Positions 1 to 11,625 of a DNA stretch of 59,452 nucleotides are shown piece by piece. The number at the start of each line of letters is the position of its first letter. Within the stretch, counting starts at the first letter, position 1. The notes beneath the pieces are model-generated. The model was not told the origin of the DNA, did no database searches, and saw only the letters and a program-made list of their open reading frames with translations. Location of the stretch: positions 1 through 59,452 of the forward strand of contig JAIOIW010000134.1 in the NCBI GenBank assembly GCA_019912385.1, written 5' to 3'. Origin of the DNA: Notoacmeibacter sp. (lineage in GTDB: Bacteria; Pseudomonadota; Alphaproteobacteria; Rhizobiales; Rhizobiaceae). The position numbers and the translations under genes are program-made.

Positions 1-39
1 GGCGACTACGAGGTCAAGGGACTTGCCGTCGATTTCTAG
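1..39 (+). CDS. 3' end of an upstream gene (partial)
   Basis: Frame 1 is open from the first base and ends at TAG (37-39), reading GDYEVKGLAVDF at its C-terminus. Only 12 residues are visible, so the family cannot be named. It lies on the same strand as the TadG-like gene that follows, so another Flp/Tad pilus gene is possible, but that is inference from position only. Confidence 0.3.
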   Translation, partial: GDYEVKGLAVDF

Positions 40-532
40 TGGTTCGTTTCCGACATTTGCATCCCGTTTGTATCGGTCGCAAGCGCAAATGCTGGAAAAA
101 GGAAACCACCAGCTAGTTCATGAATCGAGTGGAACTTTCAAATTTGACATTCGATTTCGAGGTCGACATCGAGCGGGTATCGAATGTCAAATTCGTTCCA
201 CTAGGTCGCGTGGACAGTCAGGGCCAATCGACGTGCCAATTTGAGCCGACATCCACGCAGCGGCCGTCCCAAAACGAAACTCCATGTCCCAGAACGGCAC
301 ATCATGCCGACGCTGTGCCGAACTGCCGACAGCAGGCACGGTAAACGGCAGGTAAAGAAAGCCGCTCACCGCTTCGCCCGTTAACGCGCCATTAGCCCTG
401 GTTGCAGACAAACCTCCATATATTTCATGGATTTAATCCCGTCTTTACAACGCTCGTGCGATTTGATCCGGCAATTGGCCGGGTTCCTGCTGGTGAATTG
501 GCAATCGACCCGAAACTTTGTGGAGAACCATT
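40..532. other. Intergenic region with inverted repeats
   Basis: No convincing gene in 493 bp. It holds an imperfect inverted repeat (47-60 against 85-98, 12 of 14 positions pairing, 24-nt loop) that could be a weak hairpin after the upstream gene. It also holds a strong palindrome at 128-202 listed separately. The rest up to the TadG-like gene shows no recognisable promoter or RNA. Confidence 0.5.
128..202. repeat. Dispersed palindromic element, copy 1
   Basis: Long imperfect palindrome. The left arm begins AGTGGAAC and continues to AATTTGACATTCGAT; the right arm is its reverse complement ending GTTCCACT. The arms are about 24-28 nt and the spacer about 23 nt. The left arm carries a few extra bases after AGTGGAAC. 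A second copy at 15338-15408 shares both the arms and the spacer, so this is a repeated element and not a chance hairpin. No coding capacity. Confidence 0.8.
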
Positions 533-1924
533 ATGTCCCTGGTTGGAAAATTCAAACAGGTCGCACCTCGTTTCACACGCGACCGGAACGGCAATTTCGC
601 CATGATCGCGGGTGTCACCCTTCCCGCACTCGTCCTTGCTGTGGGCTTTGGCGTGGATATCGCCCAGGTCAGCGGTTCCAAGTCGCGTCTCGCCAATGCG
701 CTCGACGCGGCATTGACCTCGACCGCGCGCGACATTTCCACCGGCCATATCAAGGAGAAGGACGCCGAGAAGTCCGCTCTCGATTTCCTTCTCGCCAACG
801 CGCCGGGCGGTTTCCTCATCCCCGGTTCGGTTTCGTTCGCAAGTTTCGTTGTCGACAGCAAGGCCGGAACGATCAATGCGACGGTCGATGCCAGGACCAA
901 ATTGTCATTCCCGATATTCAATTCCGGCAGCGAGTACCCGATCAAGGTTTCCAGCGCCACGATCTACGCCGACAAGCAGGTGGAGGTGGCGATGATGCTC
1001 GACATCACCGGTTCCATGGGCGGGCGGAAACTCCTGGAACTCAAGAATGCCGCCAAGCGCGCCATCGGCACCTTCCTCGATGGTCAGGCAAAGGGCTCCA
1101 ACCGGGTCCGCGTCGCCATCATTCCTTACGCCGATGCCGTGAACGTCGGCGACCTTTCCGATCTTGTCTACTACGAGACCAGCTACACGACGGGGGAACC
1201 GCCGATGCTGGGAGCCGTCGACACGACCACGACAACGTCCACGAAGGGTAAAAAGGGCAGAAAGGGCAAACAAGACAAGAAGGACAAAGACAGCAAAGGC
1301 GCCGGCAACAACCCCGACAATTGCGCAACCGAGCGCAAGGGCATGAACCAGTTCAACGACACCAGCCCCAATGCCGCCATGATCAATCGCGACTACCGCC
1401 TCTCCTTCTGTCCAAAGTCCGAACTGCAGCCGCTTTCCGCTGATTCCGCAGCGCTCAAGGCGACGGTCGACAATTTTCAGGCCAACGGCTTCACCGCCGG
1501 CCATATCGGCATCCAGTGGTCCTGGTACATGCTGTCGCCAAAATGGGCCAAGGTGCTTCCAGCCGATTCGGCCCCAGGCAAGTACAGTGACAAGAAGATC
1601 GTGAAATACGCGATCCTCATGACCGACGGCGAGTTCAATACCGCCTTCGCCGATGTACCCCAGCGCGACAATACCCGCGGTGGTCAGTCCACCAGATCGC
1701 GCGCCTATGCCGAAAAGCTCTGCATCGAGATGAAAAAGAAGGGAATCGAGATATTCACGATCGGCTTCCAGCTCAATTCGTCCAGCGCCAAAGCTGTAAT
1801 GCAGGATTGCGCATCGCCAGGCACTTCTTCGAAGCACTATTTCGACACGTCGTCCGGCGCAGAACTCGACGCCGCCTTCCAGGAAATCGCCCACAACATC
1901 CAGCGTTTGGCGCTGACCCGGTAA
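533..1924 (+). CDS. TadG-like Flp pilus assembly protein with vWA domain
   Basis: The 463-residue product starts with a TadE/TadG-like N-terminus: short basic stretch, then a hydrophobic segment at about residues 22-46. This anchors it in the inner membrane. A von Willebrand factor A domain follows, with the metal-site signature DITGS beginning at Asp157 and a TDGEF motif near 364. TadG proteins act with the Flp/Tad pilus secretion machinery, but no other tad gene is visible here. ATG 533 is preferred over an in-frame TTG at 518 because GGAGA lies six bases upstream. Between the two vWA motifs (about residues 230-260) there is a strikingly lysine/glycine/aspartate-rich insert. A hairpin terminator follows the stop. 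Confidence 0.8.
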   Translation: MSLVGKFKQVAPRFTRDRNGNFAMIAGVTLPALVLAVGFGVDIAQVSGSKSRLANALDAALTSTARDISTGHIKEKDAEKSALDFLLANAPGGFLIPGSVSFASFVVDSKAGTINATVDARTKLSFPIFNSGSEYPIKVSSATIYADKQVEVAMMLDITGSMGGRKLLELKNAAKRAIGTFLDGQAKGSNRVRVAIIPYADAVNVGDLSDLVYYETSYTTGEPPMLGAVDTTTTTSTKGKKGRKGKQDKKDKDSKGAGNNPDNCATERKGMNQFNDTSPNAAMINRDYRLSFCPKSELQPLSADSAALKATVDNFQANGFTAGHIGIQWSWYMLSPKWAKVLPADSAPGKYSDKKIVKYAILMTDGEFNTAFADVPQRDNTRGGQSTRSRAYAEKLCIEMKKKGIEIFTIGFQLNSSSAKAVMQDCASPGTSSKHYFDTSSGAELDAAFQEIAHNIQRLALTR

Positions 1925-1954
1925 GCGGCATCGCGTCGATCACGCGAAACAACA

Positions 1955-1981
1955 GGGCGGGGAGATGACTTCCCGCCCTTT
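1955..1981 (+). terminator. Rho-independent terminator after the TadG-like gene
   Basis: GGGCGGG (1955-1961) pairs with CCCGCCC (1972-1978) across a 10-nt loop, followed by TTT. It begins 31 bases after the stop codon. Confidence 0.7.
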
Positions 1982-2117
1982 CCCGTGACCGGAAATGCGA
2001 AGCGCCGCCCTGTTGGCCCGGTTCATCACCGGCAGGACGGCGCCGCAATTTCAATTCGGAAGACGGAGCTCGATGGTCGGGGTTCCAAGCCCGGCTCCGC
2101 GCTTCACGCCTGTCGCT

Positions 2118-2183
2118 TCAGAGGCTGCTCCGAAGGAACGGCGATCCACTCAAGCCCTCATGCTTCCGGAAACTACTTGACAT
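2118..2183 (-). CDS. Possible 21-residue small protein
   Basis: A minus-strand ATG at 2183 is preceded by GAAAGGAGGTGATCC, a near-perfect complement to the 16S rRNA 3' end, ending one base before the start. The frame encodes 21 residues (MSSSFRKHEGL..., serine-rich, basic, no membrane segment) and stops at 2118. It lies beyond the acs terminator on the same strand. The family is unknown. The ribosome-binding site is far stronger than those of most large genes here. That is the only evidence for translation; the spacing is short, so the site could also belong to a non-coding RNA or be coincidental. Confidence 0.35.
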   Translation of the reverse strand: MSSSFRKHEGLSGSPFLRSSL

Positions 2184-2282
2184 CGGATCACCTCCTTTCA
2201 ACTGGTTGAACACAGCCACAATGTGGGTCGCCGCCGGCCGGAATGCAAGCATGCGTTCGGCCCTGTCGCCAAAACGCGAAAC

Positions 2283-2300
2283 GGGCGCCCGAAGGCGCCC
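2283..2300 (-). terminator. Rho-independent terminator of acs
   Basis: On the minus strand GGGCGCC-TTCG-GGCGCCC forms a perfect 7-bp stem with a stable TTCG loop, followed by a T-containing tail (GTTTCGCGTTTTGG). It begins 27 bases past the acs stop. Confidence 0.8.
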
Positions 2301-2326
2301 GCCGGAAGGCTGGCCTGACCGGCCGT

Positions 2327-4282
2327 TCAGCTTTTCTTGTTCTGCCGGCTGTCGATCAGATCCTCGACCACCGTCGGATCGGCCAGCGTCGAGGTATCGC
2401 CCAGCGATCCGAAATCGTCCTCGGCGATCTTGCGCAGGATGCGCCGCATGATCTTGCCCGATCGGGTCTTCGGCAGGCCGGGCGCAAACTGGATCTTGTC
2501 GGGGCTCGCGATCGGGCCGATCTCGTTGCGGACATGGGCGATGAGTTCCTTGCGCAAGGCGTCGGACCCTTCCTCGCCAGCCATCAGCGTGACATAGCAA
2601 TAGATGCCCTGACCCTTGATGTCGTGCGGGTAGCCGACGACGGCGGCCTCAGAGACCTTGTCGTGAGAGACGAGCGCGCTTTCCACCTCGGCCGTCCCCA
2701 TGCGGTGGCCGGATACGTTGATGACGTCGTCGACGCGGCCGGTGATCCAGTAGTAGCCGTCCTCGTCGCGACGGCAGCCGTCACCGGTGAAATACTTGCC
2801 CTTGTAAGTCGTGAAATAGGTCACCACGAAGCGGTCATGGTCGCCATAGACCGTGCGCATCTGGCCCGGCCATGAATCGGTGATGCACAGATTGCCTTCC
2901 GCAGCGCCGTCGAGCACGTTGCCCTCATTGTCGACGAGCTGCGGTCGGACACCGAAGAACGGCCGCGTCGCGGAACCCGCCTTGAGGTCGGTGGCTCCCG
3001 GCAGCGGCGTGATCAGGATGCCGCCGGTCTCCGTCTGCCACCAGGTGTCCACGATCGGGCAGCGCTCGTCGCCCACGACCCTGTAATACCACTCCCAGGC
3101 TTCGGGATTGATCGGCTCGCCGACCGAGCCAAGCACGCGCAGGCTCTTGCGCGAGGTCTTCTTGACGTGCTCGTCGCCGGCGCCCATGAGCGCGCGGATC
3201 GCCGTCGGTGCGGTGTAGAAAATCGAGACGTCATGCTTGTCGCACACATCCCAGAACCGCGAAGGCGAAGGATAGTTCGGCACGCCCTCGAACATCAGTG
3301 TCGTGGCGCCGTTGGCCAGCGGCCCGTAGACGATGTAGGAGTGGCCGGTGACCCAACCCACGTCGGCGGTGCACCAATAAGTCTCGCCCTCGTGGTAGTC
3401 GAACACGTATTCGTGGGTCATCGATGCGTAGACGAGGTAGCCACCTGTGGTGTGCAGCACGCCTTTCGGCTTGCCGGTTGAGCCCGAAGTGTAGAGGATG
3501 AACAGCGGGTCCTCCGCGTTCATCTCCTCCGGCGGGCAGACGGCGGAGACTTCGGCCACAGCTTCGTGATACCAGATGTCACGGCCGTTCGCCCAGCCGA
3601 CCTTGTTGCCCGTGCGCCGCACGACAAGCACGTTCTTGACCATCACGAAATTCCTGGCCGCGATGTCGATCGCCTTGTCCGTGTTCTCCTTCAGCGGGAT
3701 TGCCTTGCCGCCGCGCAGGCCCTCGTCGGCGGTGATGACGAAAGTCGATTCGCAATCGACGATGCGGCCTGCCAGTGCGTCCGGAGAGAAGCCGCCGAAC
3801 ACGACCGAATGAATCGCGCCGATGCGCGCGCAGGCGAGCATCGCATAGGTCGCTTCCGGTATCATCGGCATGTAGATGGTGACGCGGTCGCCTTTGTTGA
3901 CGCCGTGCTTCTTCAGCACGTTTGCGAGCCTGGAAACGTGCTCGTGCAATTCGCGATAGGTGATCTTCTTGTCTTCGGCCGGATCGTCACCCTCCCAGAC
4001 GATCGCCACCTGGTCGCCGCGCTTCTCAAGGTGGCGGTCGATGCAGTTGGCCGAGACGTTGAGTGTGCCGTCCTCGAACCATTTGATCGAGACATCGGGG
4101 TGGCCGAAGATCGTGTTCTTGACCTTGGTATAGGGCCTGATCCAGTCGACGCGCTTGCCATGCTCTGCCCAGAAGCCTTCCGGATCGTCCACCGAGCGCT
4201 TGTACCAGGCGAGATAGGTCTCGTTGTCGATCAGTGCGTCTTTCTTCCATTCAGGCTTTACGGGATGGGTGTGGGCAGTCAT
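2327..4282 (-). CDS. acs: Acetyl-CoA synthetase
   Basis: AMP-forming enzyme that activates acetate with ATP and CoA to give acetyl-CoA, cytoplasmic. The 651 residues match the usual length. The adenylation signature [11 protein letters not shown] is at about 264-274. The C-terminal [11 protein letters not shown] motif contains Lys610, equivalent to the lysine whose acetylation switches the enzyme off in other bacteria; such regulation is expected but not visible here. The start at 4282 is supported by AAGGAGG a few bases upstream. It is transcribed alone, with its own terminator at 2283-2300. Confidence 0.97.
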   Translation of the reverse strand: MTAHTHPVKPEWKKDALIDNETYLAWYKRSVDDPEGFWAEHGKRVDWIRPYTKVKNTIFGHPDVSIKWFEDGTLNVSANCIDRHLEKRGDQVAIVWEGDDPAEDKKITYRELHEHVSRLANVLKKHGVNKGDRVTIYMPMIPEATYAMLACARIGAIHSVVFGGFSPDALAGRIVDCESTFVITADEGLRGGKAIPLKENTDKAIDIAARNFVMVKNVLVVRRTGNKVGWANGRDIWYHEAVAEVSAVCPPEEMNAEDPLFILYTSGSTGKPKGVLHTTGGYLVYASMTHEYVFDYHEGETYWCTADVGWVTGHSYIVYGPLANGATTLMFEGVPNYPSPSRFWDVCDKHDVSIFYTAPTAIRALMGAGDEHVKKTSRKSLRVLGSVGEPINPEAWEWYYRVVGDERCPIVDTWWQTETGGILITPLPGATDLKAGSATRPFFGVRPQLVDNEGNVLDGAAEGNLCITDSWPGQMRTVYGDHDRFVVTYFTTYKGKYFTGDGCRRDEDGYYWITGRVDDVINVSGHRMGTAEVESALVSHDKVSEAAVVGYPHDIKGQGIYCYVTLMAGEEGSDALRKELIAHVRNEIGPIASPDKIQFAPGLPKTRSGKIMRRILRKIAEDDFGSLGDTSTLADPTVVEDLIDSRQNKKS

Positions 4283-4386
4283 GGGGTCCTCCTTGGTGGC
4301 GTGCCGGCCGGCGTCTCCTCCAGGACCGGGCAGCCCGGGCCGAACGGCAATGGTCGCGCGCTTCTTAGCATTCGAAGCCGACTGTT

Positions 4387-4403
4387 CAAATTAGACATTC
4401 GAT
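4387..4403 (+). repeat. Half-arm resembling the palindromic element
   Basis: CAAATTAGACATTCGAT differs by one base from the inner arm of the palindromes at 128-202 and 15338-15408. No matching second arm is found nearby, so it may be a decayed solo arm between acs and the PLP protein gene. Confidence 0.4.
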
Positions 4404-4428
4404 CCGCATCCGCTGCAACCGGTCATCG

Positions 4429-5130
4429 TCACTGACGACTCCGGGAAACCGGCGTACTGTGCACCTGCTCCCTCGTCCCGAAGATGGCAGACCCCACGCG
4501 CACGCTCGTCGCCCCGAAAGCGATTGCCGTCTCGTAGTCGCCGGACATGCCCATCGACAGCTTTTCGACCCCGGCCTGGCGCGCGAGCTTTTCCAGCAGC
4601 GCGAAATGCGGACCGGGATTCTCGTCCAACGGCGGGATGCACATCAGCCCCTCGATCGCCAGGCCGTGGACATCGCGGCAGCGCTGGACGAACTCCACCG
4701 CTTCGCGCGGGCCGACCCCGGCCTTTTGCGGCTCCTCGCCGGTGTTGACCTGGACGTAAAGACGCGGATGCCGGTCCTGTTTCGCCATTTCGCGCGCCAG
4801 TTCCTTCGCGATCTTTTCCCGGTCGACGGTCTCGATCACGTCGAACAGGGCAACGGCCTCCCTGGCCTTGTTGGATTGCAGCGGCCCGATCAGGTGCAGT
4901 TCGATGCCTTCGAATTCCACGCGAAGGCCGGGCCATTTCGATTCCGCTTCCTGGACGCGGTTTTCGCCGAACACCCGCTGACCGGCCGTAAGCACCGGGC
5001 GGATTTCGTCGGCGTCGAACGTCTTGGAGACGGCGACGAGGGATACCTCGCCCGCCGTCCGGCCGGCCTCGGCCGCTGCCGCCGCCATGTTCGCCTTCAC
5101 CGCTTCAAGCCGGCTGACCACGCTATCCAT
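4429..5130 (-). CDS. yggS: PLP homeostasis protein, YggS/YBL036C family
   Basis: Cytoplasmic pyridoxal-phosphate-binding protein that affects the PLP pool and amino-acid homeostasis; it has no established catalytic activity. The 233-residue protein has the family layout: LVAVSKTF with the PLP-binding Lys36, then [17 protein letters not shown] and the phosphate-binding [12 protein letters not shown] region near the C-terminus. It is divergent from leuS with a gap of about 120 bp, so the two may share a promoter region. Confidence 0.93.
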   Translation of the reverse strand: MDSVVSRLEAVKANMAAAAAEAGRTAGEVSLVAVSKTFDADEIRPVLTAGQRVFGENRVQEAESKWPGLRVEFEGIELHLIGPLQSNKAREAVALFDVIETVDREKIAKELAREMAKQDRHPRLYVQVNTGEEPQKAGVGPREAVEFVQRCRDVHGLAIEGLMCIPPLDENPGPHFALLEKLARQAGVEKLSMGMSGDYETAIAFGATSVRVGSAIFGTREQVHSTPVSRSRQ

Positions 5131-5249
5131 GCCCTGTTTCCCGCCTCAAATCGATCCGCGCCCCCGCTCGGCGGTTGACGCCTCCCCCAAACCGTGGTGA
5201 AGGTCCGCCGCAGACGACTATCTTTGATGTTTTAAGTGAAATCCCGGTC

Positions 5250-7854
<2,605 letters not shown>

Positions 7855-7868
<14 letters not shown>

Positions 7869-8436
7869 CCTGCCCCGTCACAAGTATGGCCGGCTGCTGC
7901 CGGCAGCCGCCGCGTTCTGCGCCTTGCTGGCGCTCGGCGGCTGCAAAGTGCAGCCGCTCTACGGATCGGCGGGGCGGCTGGAGACCGGCGCGGTCGATCC
8001 GTCCGGCGCGCGCATTGCTTCCATGGAGTTCGCCCCGGTCGGCTCCCGCGAAGCCCAGCAGGTGCGCAACCACTTGATCTTCCTGGCCAATGGTGGCCAG
8101 GGCCAGCCGGCCAACCCCGCCTACAAGGTGGAATTGTCGGTGATCAGCCAGACGGAGTCGGTTGCCGTCATCCAGAATGCGACGCAGGACGAGGAGCCGA
8201 CGGCCGGCGGCATAGTGATGACCGGCACCTACACGATCCGCGACGTCGCGGATGGCAGTGTCGTCGCGACCGGAACACGCGCGGTGTCGGCCTCTTTCGA
8301 CCGCCCGATGCAACCCTTCGCCGACTATCGCGCGGAACGCGACGCACAGGATCGCGCGGCCCGCGAACTCGCAGAAGTGCTCCACCTTGCCCTGGTTCTC
8401 GATATCCGCAAGGCACGCGGCGCCGGCGGTTCCTGA
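7855..8436 (+). CDS. lptE: LPS-assembly lipoprotein LptE
   Basis: Outer-membrane lipoprotein that partners LptD in inserting lipopolysaccharide. The 193-residue product has a signal peptide ending in the lipobox LGGC, with the lipidated Cys at residue 30, followed by VQPLYGS, typical of alphaproteobacterial LptE. The start ATG 7855 lies inside the end of leuS. In many rhizobia leuS-lptE is followed by holA. Here the next gene is a kinase on the opposite strand, so holA is absent from its common place. Confidence 0.88.
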
Positions 8437-8465
8437 CCGCGCTCCGCGGACGGCCTTCCGGCCGG

Positions 8466-10751
8466 TCAGCGGGTGAGCGCCCCGATCTGCTTGTTGTCCG
8501 GCATGGCCCGCGCGATCGCTTCCAGGAGCATCTGCGGCGAGATCGGTTTCGCGATGCAATCGTCCATGCCCGCGTCGAGCGCAGCCTGCTGTTCGTGATG
8601 CAGCGCCCGCGCTGTCACCCCGATAATGGTGACGCGACTGCTGGCATCGCGTTCGATCTGCCTGATTTGCTGCGTCGCCTCCAGCCCGTCCATTTCCGGC
8701 ATGTCGACATCCATGAGGATGATTTCCGGATTGTATTGCAGGTAGGCTTCCACGGCCTTCCGGCCGTTGGGTACGGTCTTGTAGGAAAGGTCCGTAAGAT
8801 CCAGGATCTGGTTGAACACGATCTGGTTGACCTCGTTGTCCTCGGCCACGACGATATCCACCGCAGAAGCCGCCCTGTGCGCAGCGGAGCGGGCGCGCGC
8901 GATCCATTCGTCCTTCTCCGCCTGCAGCACCTTCCTTGCTTCGGGCCCGGGCGCCGGCGGCGGGACGACCCGGTTTCTGGCGTTGTGGACGGCTTCGACG
9001 AGGGCATTTCGAAGTTCCGCCGATCGTGCGGGTTTCGTCAGCCGGGCCGCCAGTCCGGGTTTCAGGTCCAGATCGTCGAGTTCCCGGTCGTCGGCCGAGC
9101 TGAGCATGATCAGCGGGATGTCCCGCATCAGCGGATGGCCGCGCAGGGCCCGGGCGATTTCGCCGCCGTTCATCCCGGGCATCTGGTAGTCCAGGACCAC
9201 GCAGTCGACTGGTGCATCCATCTCGATCGCGTGCTCGATCACGGCCAGTCCGATCGGCCCGCTCTCGACTGCCACGCAATCGAATTCCCAGTGCTTGAGC
9301 TGTTCGGTCATGATCGACCGGTTGACTTCATTGTCATCGATGACCAGCACCCGCGCGCCCGACACGTCGATCGGCACGTGCCGGGGCACCTCCGTCACCT
9401 CGTGGATCTTGAACGGTATCGTCATCCAGAACGTCGAGCCATCCCCGGCTTCACTCTCCACACCGACCTCTCCGTCCATGAGGTGCACCAGCCGCGCGGC
9501 AATACCGAGCCCAAGCCCCGTTCCCTCGTATCGGCGCGACGCAGGATCGCCAGCCTGCGCGAAGTGGCGGAAGATCTCCGGCAACCGCTCCGCGGCGATG
9601 CCGGAACCGGTATCCTCCACGCGAATGGTGATGCAGGCCGTGCCGTGGGAAACCGAGCCGCTGGCGTCCACCAGCACATAGCCCGTATCGGTGAACTTCA
9701 CCGCATTGTCGATCAGGTTCTTCAGCGCCTGACGCAATCGGCTCGCGTCGCCGCAAACATATTCGGGCAGGTTGGGATCGATCCGCTGAATCAGCTCGAT
9801 TCGCTTTTTTGCCGCACGCGTACTCACCTCGTGCACGATATCCTCGATCGCATCGGCAAGCCGGAACGGTCCGATGTCCAGCGTCAGCAGGCCGGCATCG
9901 ATCCTGGAATAGTCGAGAATGTTGTTGATCGTGCTCAGCAGCCGGTTGCCGGAGTCGATGATCACCGAAACGAACCCGCGCTGCCGCGCGTCGAGCTTGG
10001 ACCGCGACAGCAGTTCCGCCATGCCCAGCACGCCATTGAGCGGCGTGCGGATCTCGTGACCCATGCCGGAGATGAACTTTGCCTTGATATGCTCGATGGA
10101 AGCCGCCTTCTTCAGGTTTTCGGCGGCCTGGCGTTCGGACTCCACAAGCCGCACCACAAGCGAATACTGGCGAAGGATGATGAACGCCTGGCTGACCGAA
10201 ACACCCGACGACAGGACAGCCAGACCGAAGATCAGGGCCGACTGGTGCCAGACGGCGGGAAAATAGAGCGCTGGCTGCACGGCTGCGAACATCGCGATCG
10301 CGCCGATCGGCAGCATCGTATAGGTCGAACCGCTCACGATGGTGGAGACCGCGATGCAGGCGACGATGGCGAGACTGAGATGCTCGGTGCCGAAAACCGC
10401 CGTCAATCCGGAAGCGGGTATCGCCAGCAATGCGCTGCTGATCGGGACGATGTAGGTCACCCGGCGCAACTGACGGCGCATTTCCGGAACCGACGGTTTT
10501 TCGTGCCGTTGCTTCAGCCAGAAGGGAATGCGCCAGCTGGCAAGCGCCAGGAAGACCAATGGTATGAGAAGCGCCACGTGTAGCGGGGCGGCCACCGCCA
10601 CGATCGCGGTACCGGTAAAAGCCGACAGGAAAAACCCGAGATAGAGGACCGGTATTGTCGATGCCAGCATGGCGAACTGCCGCTGCACGACATCGTCCGC
10701 GCTCTTGTACCCGGCCGAAACCAACCAGTCGCTTTTTTCGTCGTCCGACAT
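8466..10751 (-). CDS. Hybrid sensor histidine kinase with two receiver domains
   Basis: The 761-residue membrane kinase has an N-terminal part with about six hydrophobic segments (residues 30-195). A short linker leads to a HisKA domain with phospho-acceptor His232 in GHEIRTPLNG, and to an HATPase domain with the N and G boxes (LIDNAVKFTD, DTGSGIA). Two receivers follow: VLVIDDNEVN with phospho-Asp in LDYQMPG, and IVVAEDNEVN with phospho-Asp in MDVDMPEMDG. There is no HPt domain, so phosphotransfer to an external partner is expected. No regulator gene is adjacent, and the input signal cannot be inferred. Confidence 0.9.
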   Translation of the reverse strand: MSDDEKSDWLVSAGYKSADDVVQRQFAMLASTIPVLYLGFFLSAFTGTAIVAVAAPLHVALLIPLVFLALASWRIPFWLKQRHEKPSVPEMRRQLRRVTYIVPISSALLAIPASGLTAVFGTEHLSLAIVACIAVSTIVSGSTYTMLPIGAIAMFAAVQPALYFPAVWHQSALIFGLAVLSSGVSVSQAFIILRQYSLVVRLVESERQAAENLKKAASIEHIKAKFISGMGHEIRTPLNGVLGMAELLSRSKLDARQRGFVSVIIDSGNRLLSTINNILDYSRIDAGLLTLDIGPFRLADAIEDIVHEVSTRAAKKRIELIQRIDPNLPEYVCGDASRLRQALKNLIDNAVKFTDTGYVLVDASGSVSHGTACITIRVEDTGSGIAAERLPEIFRHFAQAGDPASRRYEGTGLGLGIAARLVHLMDGEVGVESEAGDGSTFWMTIPFKIHEVTEVPRHVPIDVSGARVLVIDDNEVNRSIMTEQLKHWEFDCVAVESGPIGLAVIEHAIEMDAPVDCVVLDYQMPGMNGGEIARALRGHPLMRDIPLIMLSSADDRELDDLDLKPGLAARLTKPARSAELRNALVEAVHNARNRVVPPPAPGPEARKVLQAEKDEWIARARSAAHRAASAVDIVVAEDNEVNQIVFNQILDLTDLSYKTVPNGRKAVEAYLQYNPEIILMDVDMPEMDGLEATQQIRQIERDASSRVTIIGVTARALHHEQQAALDAGMDDCIAKPISPQMLLEAIARAMPDNKQIGALTR

Positions 10752-10872
10752 CTTGCCAATCCGAATGCCCTTAGCTCATATCGCGACATGCGTTAAGCAA
10801 AGCTTTAATCGGACTGTGCGTGCCGCCCCGAACGCGGCTGCCCGGCGAAAATGGTCTCGCGGCGACGCGGCC

Positions 10873-11526
10873 TCAGCCGATGTCCTGTCCCGTCTTGGCC
10901 CAATCGGCGAGGAACGCCTCGAGACCCTTGTCGGTGAGCGGATGCTTGACCAGCGCCTTCAGCGTCGCCGGCGGTATGGTCGCCACGTCCGCGCCGATCA
11001 TGGCGGCTTCCTTGACATGGTTCACGGTGCGGATCGACGCAGCCAGGATCTGCGTCTTGAAGCCGTAATTGTCATAGATCGTGCGGATCTCGCCGATCAG
11101 GTCCATGCCGTTGAGGCCGATATCGTCGAGCCGCCCGAGAAACGGCGAGACGAAGGTCGCGCCCGCCTTGGCTGCCAGCAGTGCCTGGTTCGCCGAAAAG
11201 CAGAGCGTGACATTGGTCATCCGCCCGTCGGAGGAAAGCGTCTTGCAGGCTTTCAGCCCCTCGAAGGTCAGCGGAAGCTTGATGCAGATATTGTCGGCGA
11301 TCTTCGACAGGATATCGGCCTGGCGGATCATGCCGTCATAATCGGTCGCGGTAACCTCGGCCGAAACGGGTCCGTCGACGATTGCGCAGATCTCCCTGGT
11401 GACTTCCGTGATGTCGCGCCCCGCCTTCATGATCAGCGAGGGATTGGTCGTCACCCCGTCGAGAAGACCGGTCGCCGCCAGTTCGCGGATTTCGTTGATT
11501 TCGGCTGTATCGACAAAGAATTTCAT
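10873..11526 (-). CDS. tal: Transaldolase, small (TalC/FSA-like) class
   Basis: The 217-residue enzyme belongs to the short transaldolase/fructose-6-phosphate aldolase class of the non-oxidative pentose phosphate pathway. It begins [15 protein letters not shown] and has GVTTNPSLI near residue 24. The Schiff-base Lys83 sits in NICIKLPLT. Sequence alone does not separate transaldolase from fructose-6-phosphate aldolase activity, but most alphaproteobacterial members of this length are annotated transaldolase. It is divergent from priA across about 100 bp. Confidence 0.9.
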   Translation of the reverse strand: MKFFVDTAEINEIRELAATGLLDGVTTNPSLIMKAGRDITEVTREICAIVDGPVSAEVTATDYDGMIRQADILSKIADNICIKLPLTFEGLKACKTLSSDGRMTNVTLCFSANQALLAAKAGATFVSPFLGRLDDIGLNGMDLIGEIRTIYDNYGFKTQILAASIRTVNHVKEAAMIGADVATIPPATLKALVKHPLTDKGLEAFLADWAKTGQDIG

Positions 11527-11625
11527 CTGTTCGCTCCGCTGATTTCCGTGCGCGGGAGGCCGCGGGGCTCCTGCGCGTATTGTTCGGCTTCCCCTTAGCG
11601 GAAACTCGGGGCAAGGTCACCCGTG

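Larger units (their letters stand above)
1982..2326. other. Intergenic region downstream of acs
   Basis: Lies between two convergent transcription units. Contents: the acs terminator at 2283-2300 and a small minus-strand ORF at 2118-2183 with an excellent ribosome-binding site. A long imperfect hairpin about 2000-2050 lies downstream of that ORF on the minus strand. No tRNA or other RNA gene was recognised. Confidence 0.45.

Noticed and set aside
1219-1320. Frameshift or sequencing error in the TadG-like gene
   Set aside because: The frame is open on both sides with the expected vWA motifs before and after, so the lysine-rich stretch is an in-frame insert.
2060-2105. Possible tRNA arm (GGGGTTCCAAGCCCGGCTCC)
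   Set aside because: A T-arm-like string alone; no acceptor stem, D-arm or anticodon arm could be fitted around it.
2185-2199. GGATCACCTCCTTTC, identical to the 3' end of 16S rRNA, as a possible rRNA fragment
   Set aside because: Only 15 nt match and nothing around it resembles 16S helices. Read on the other strand it is a strong ribosome-binding site before an ATG, which is a simpler explanation.
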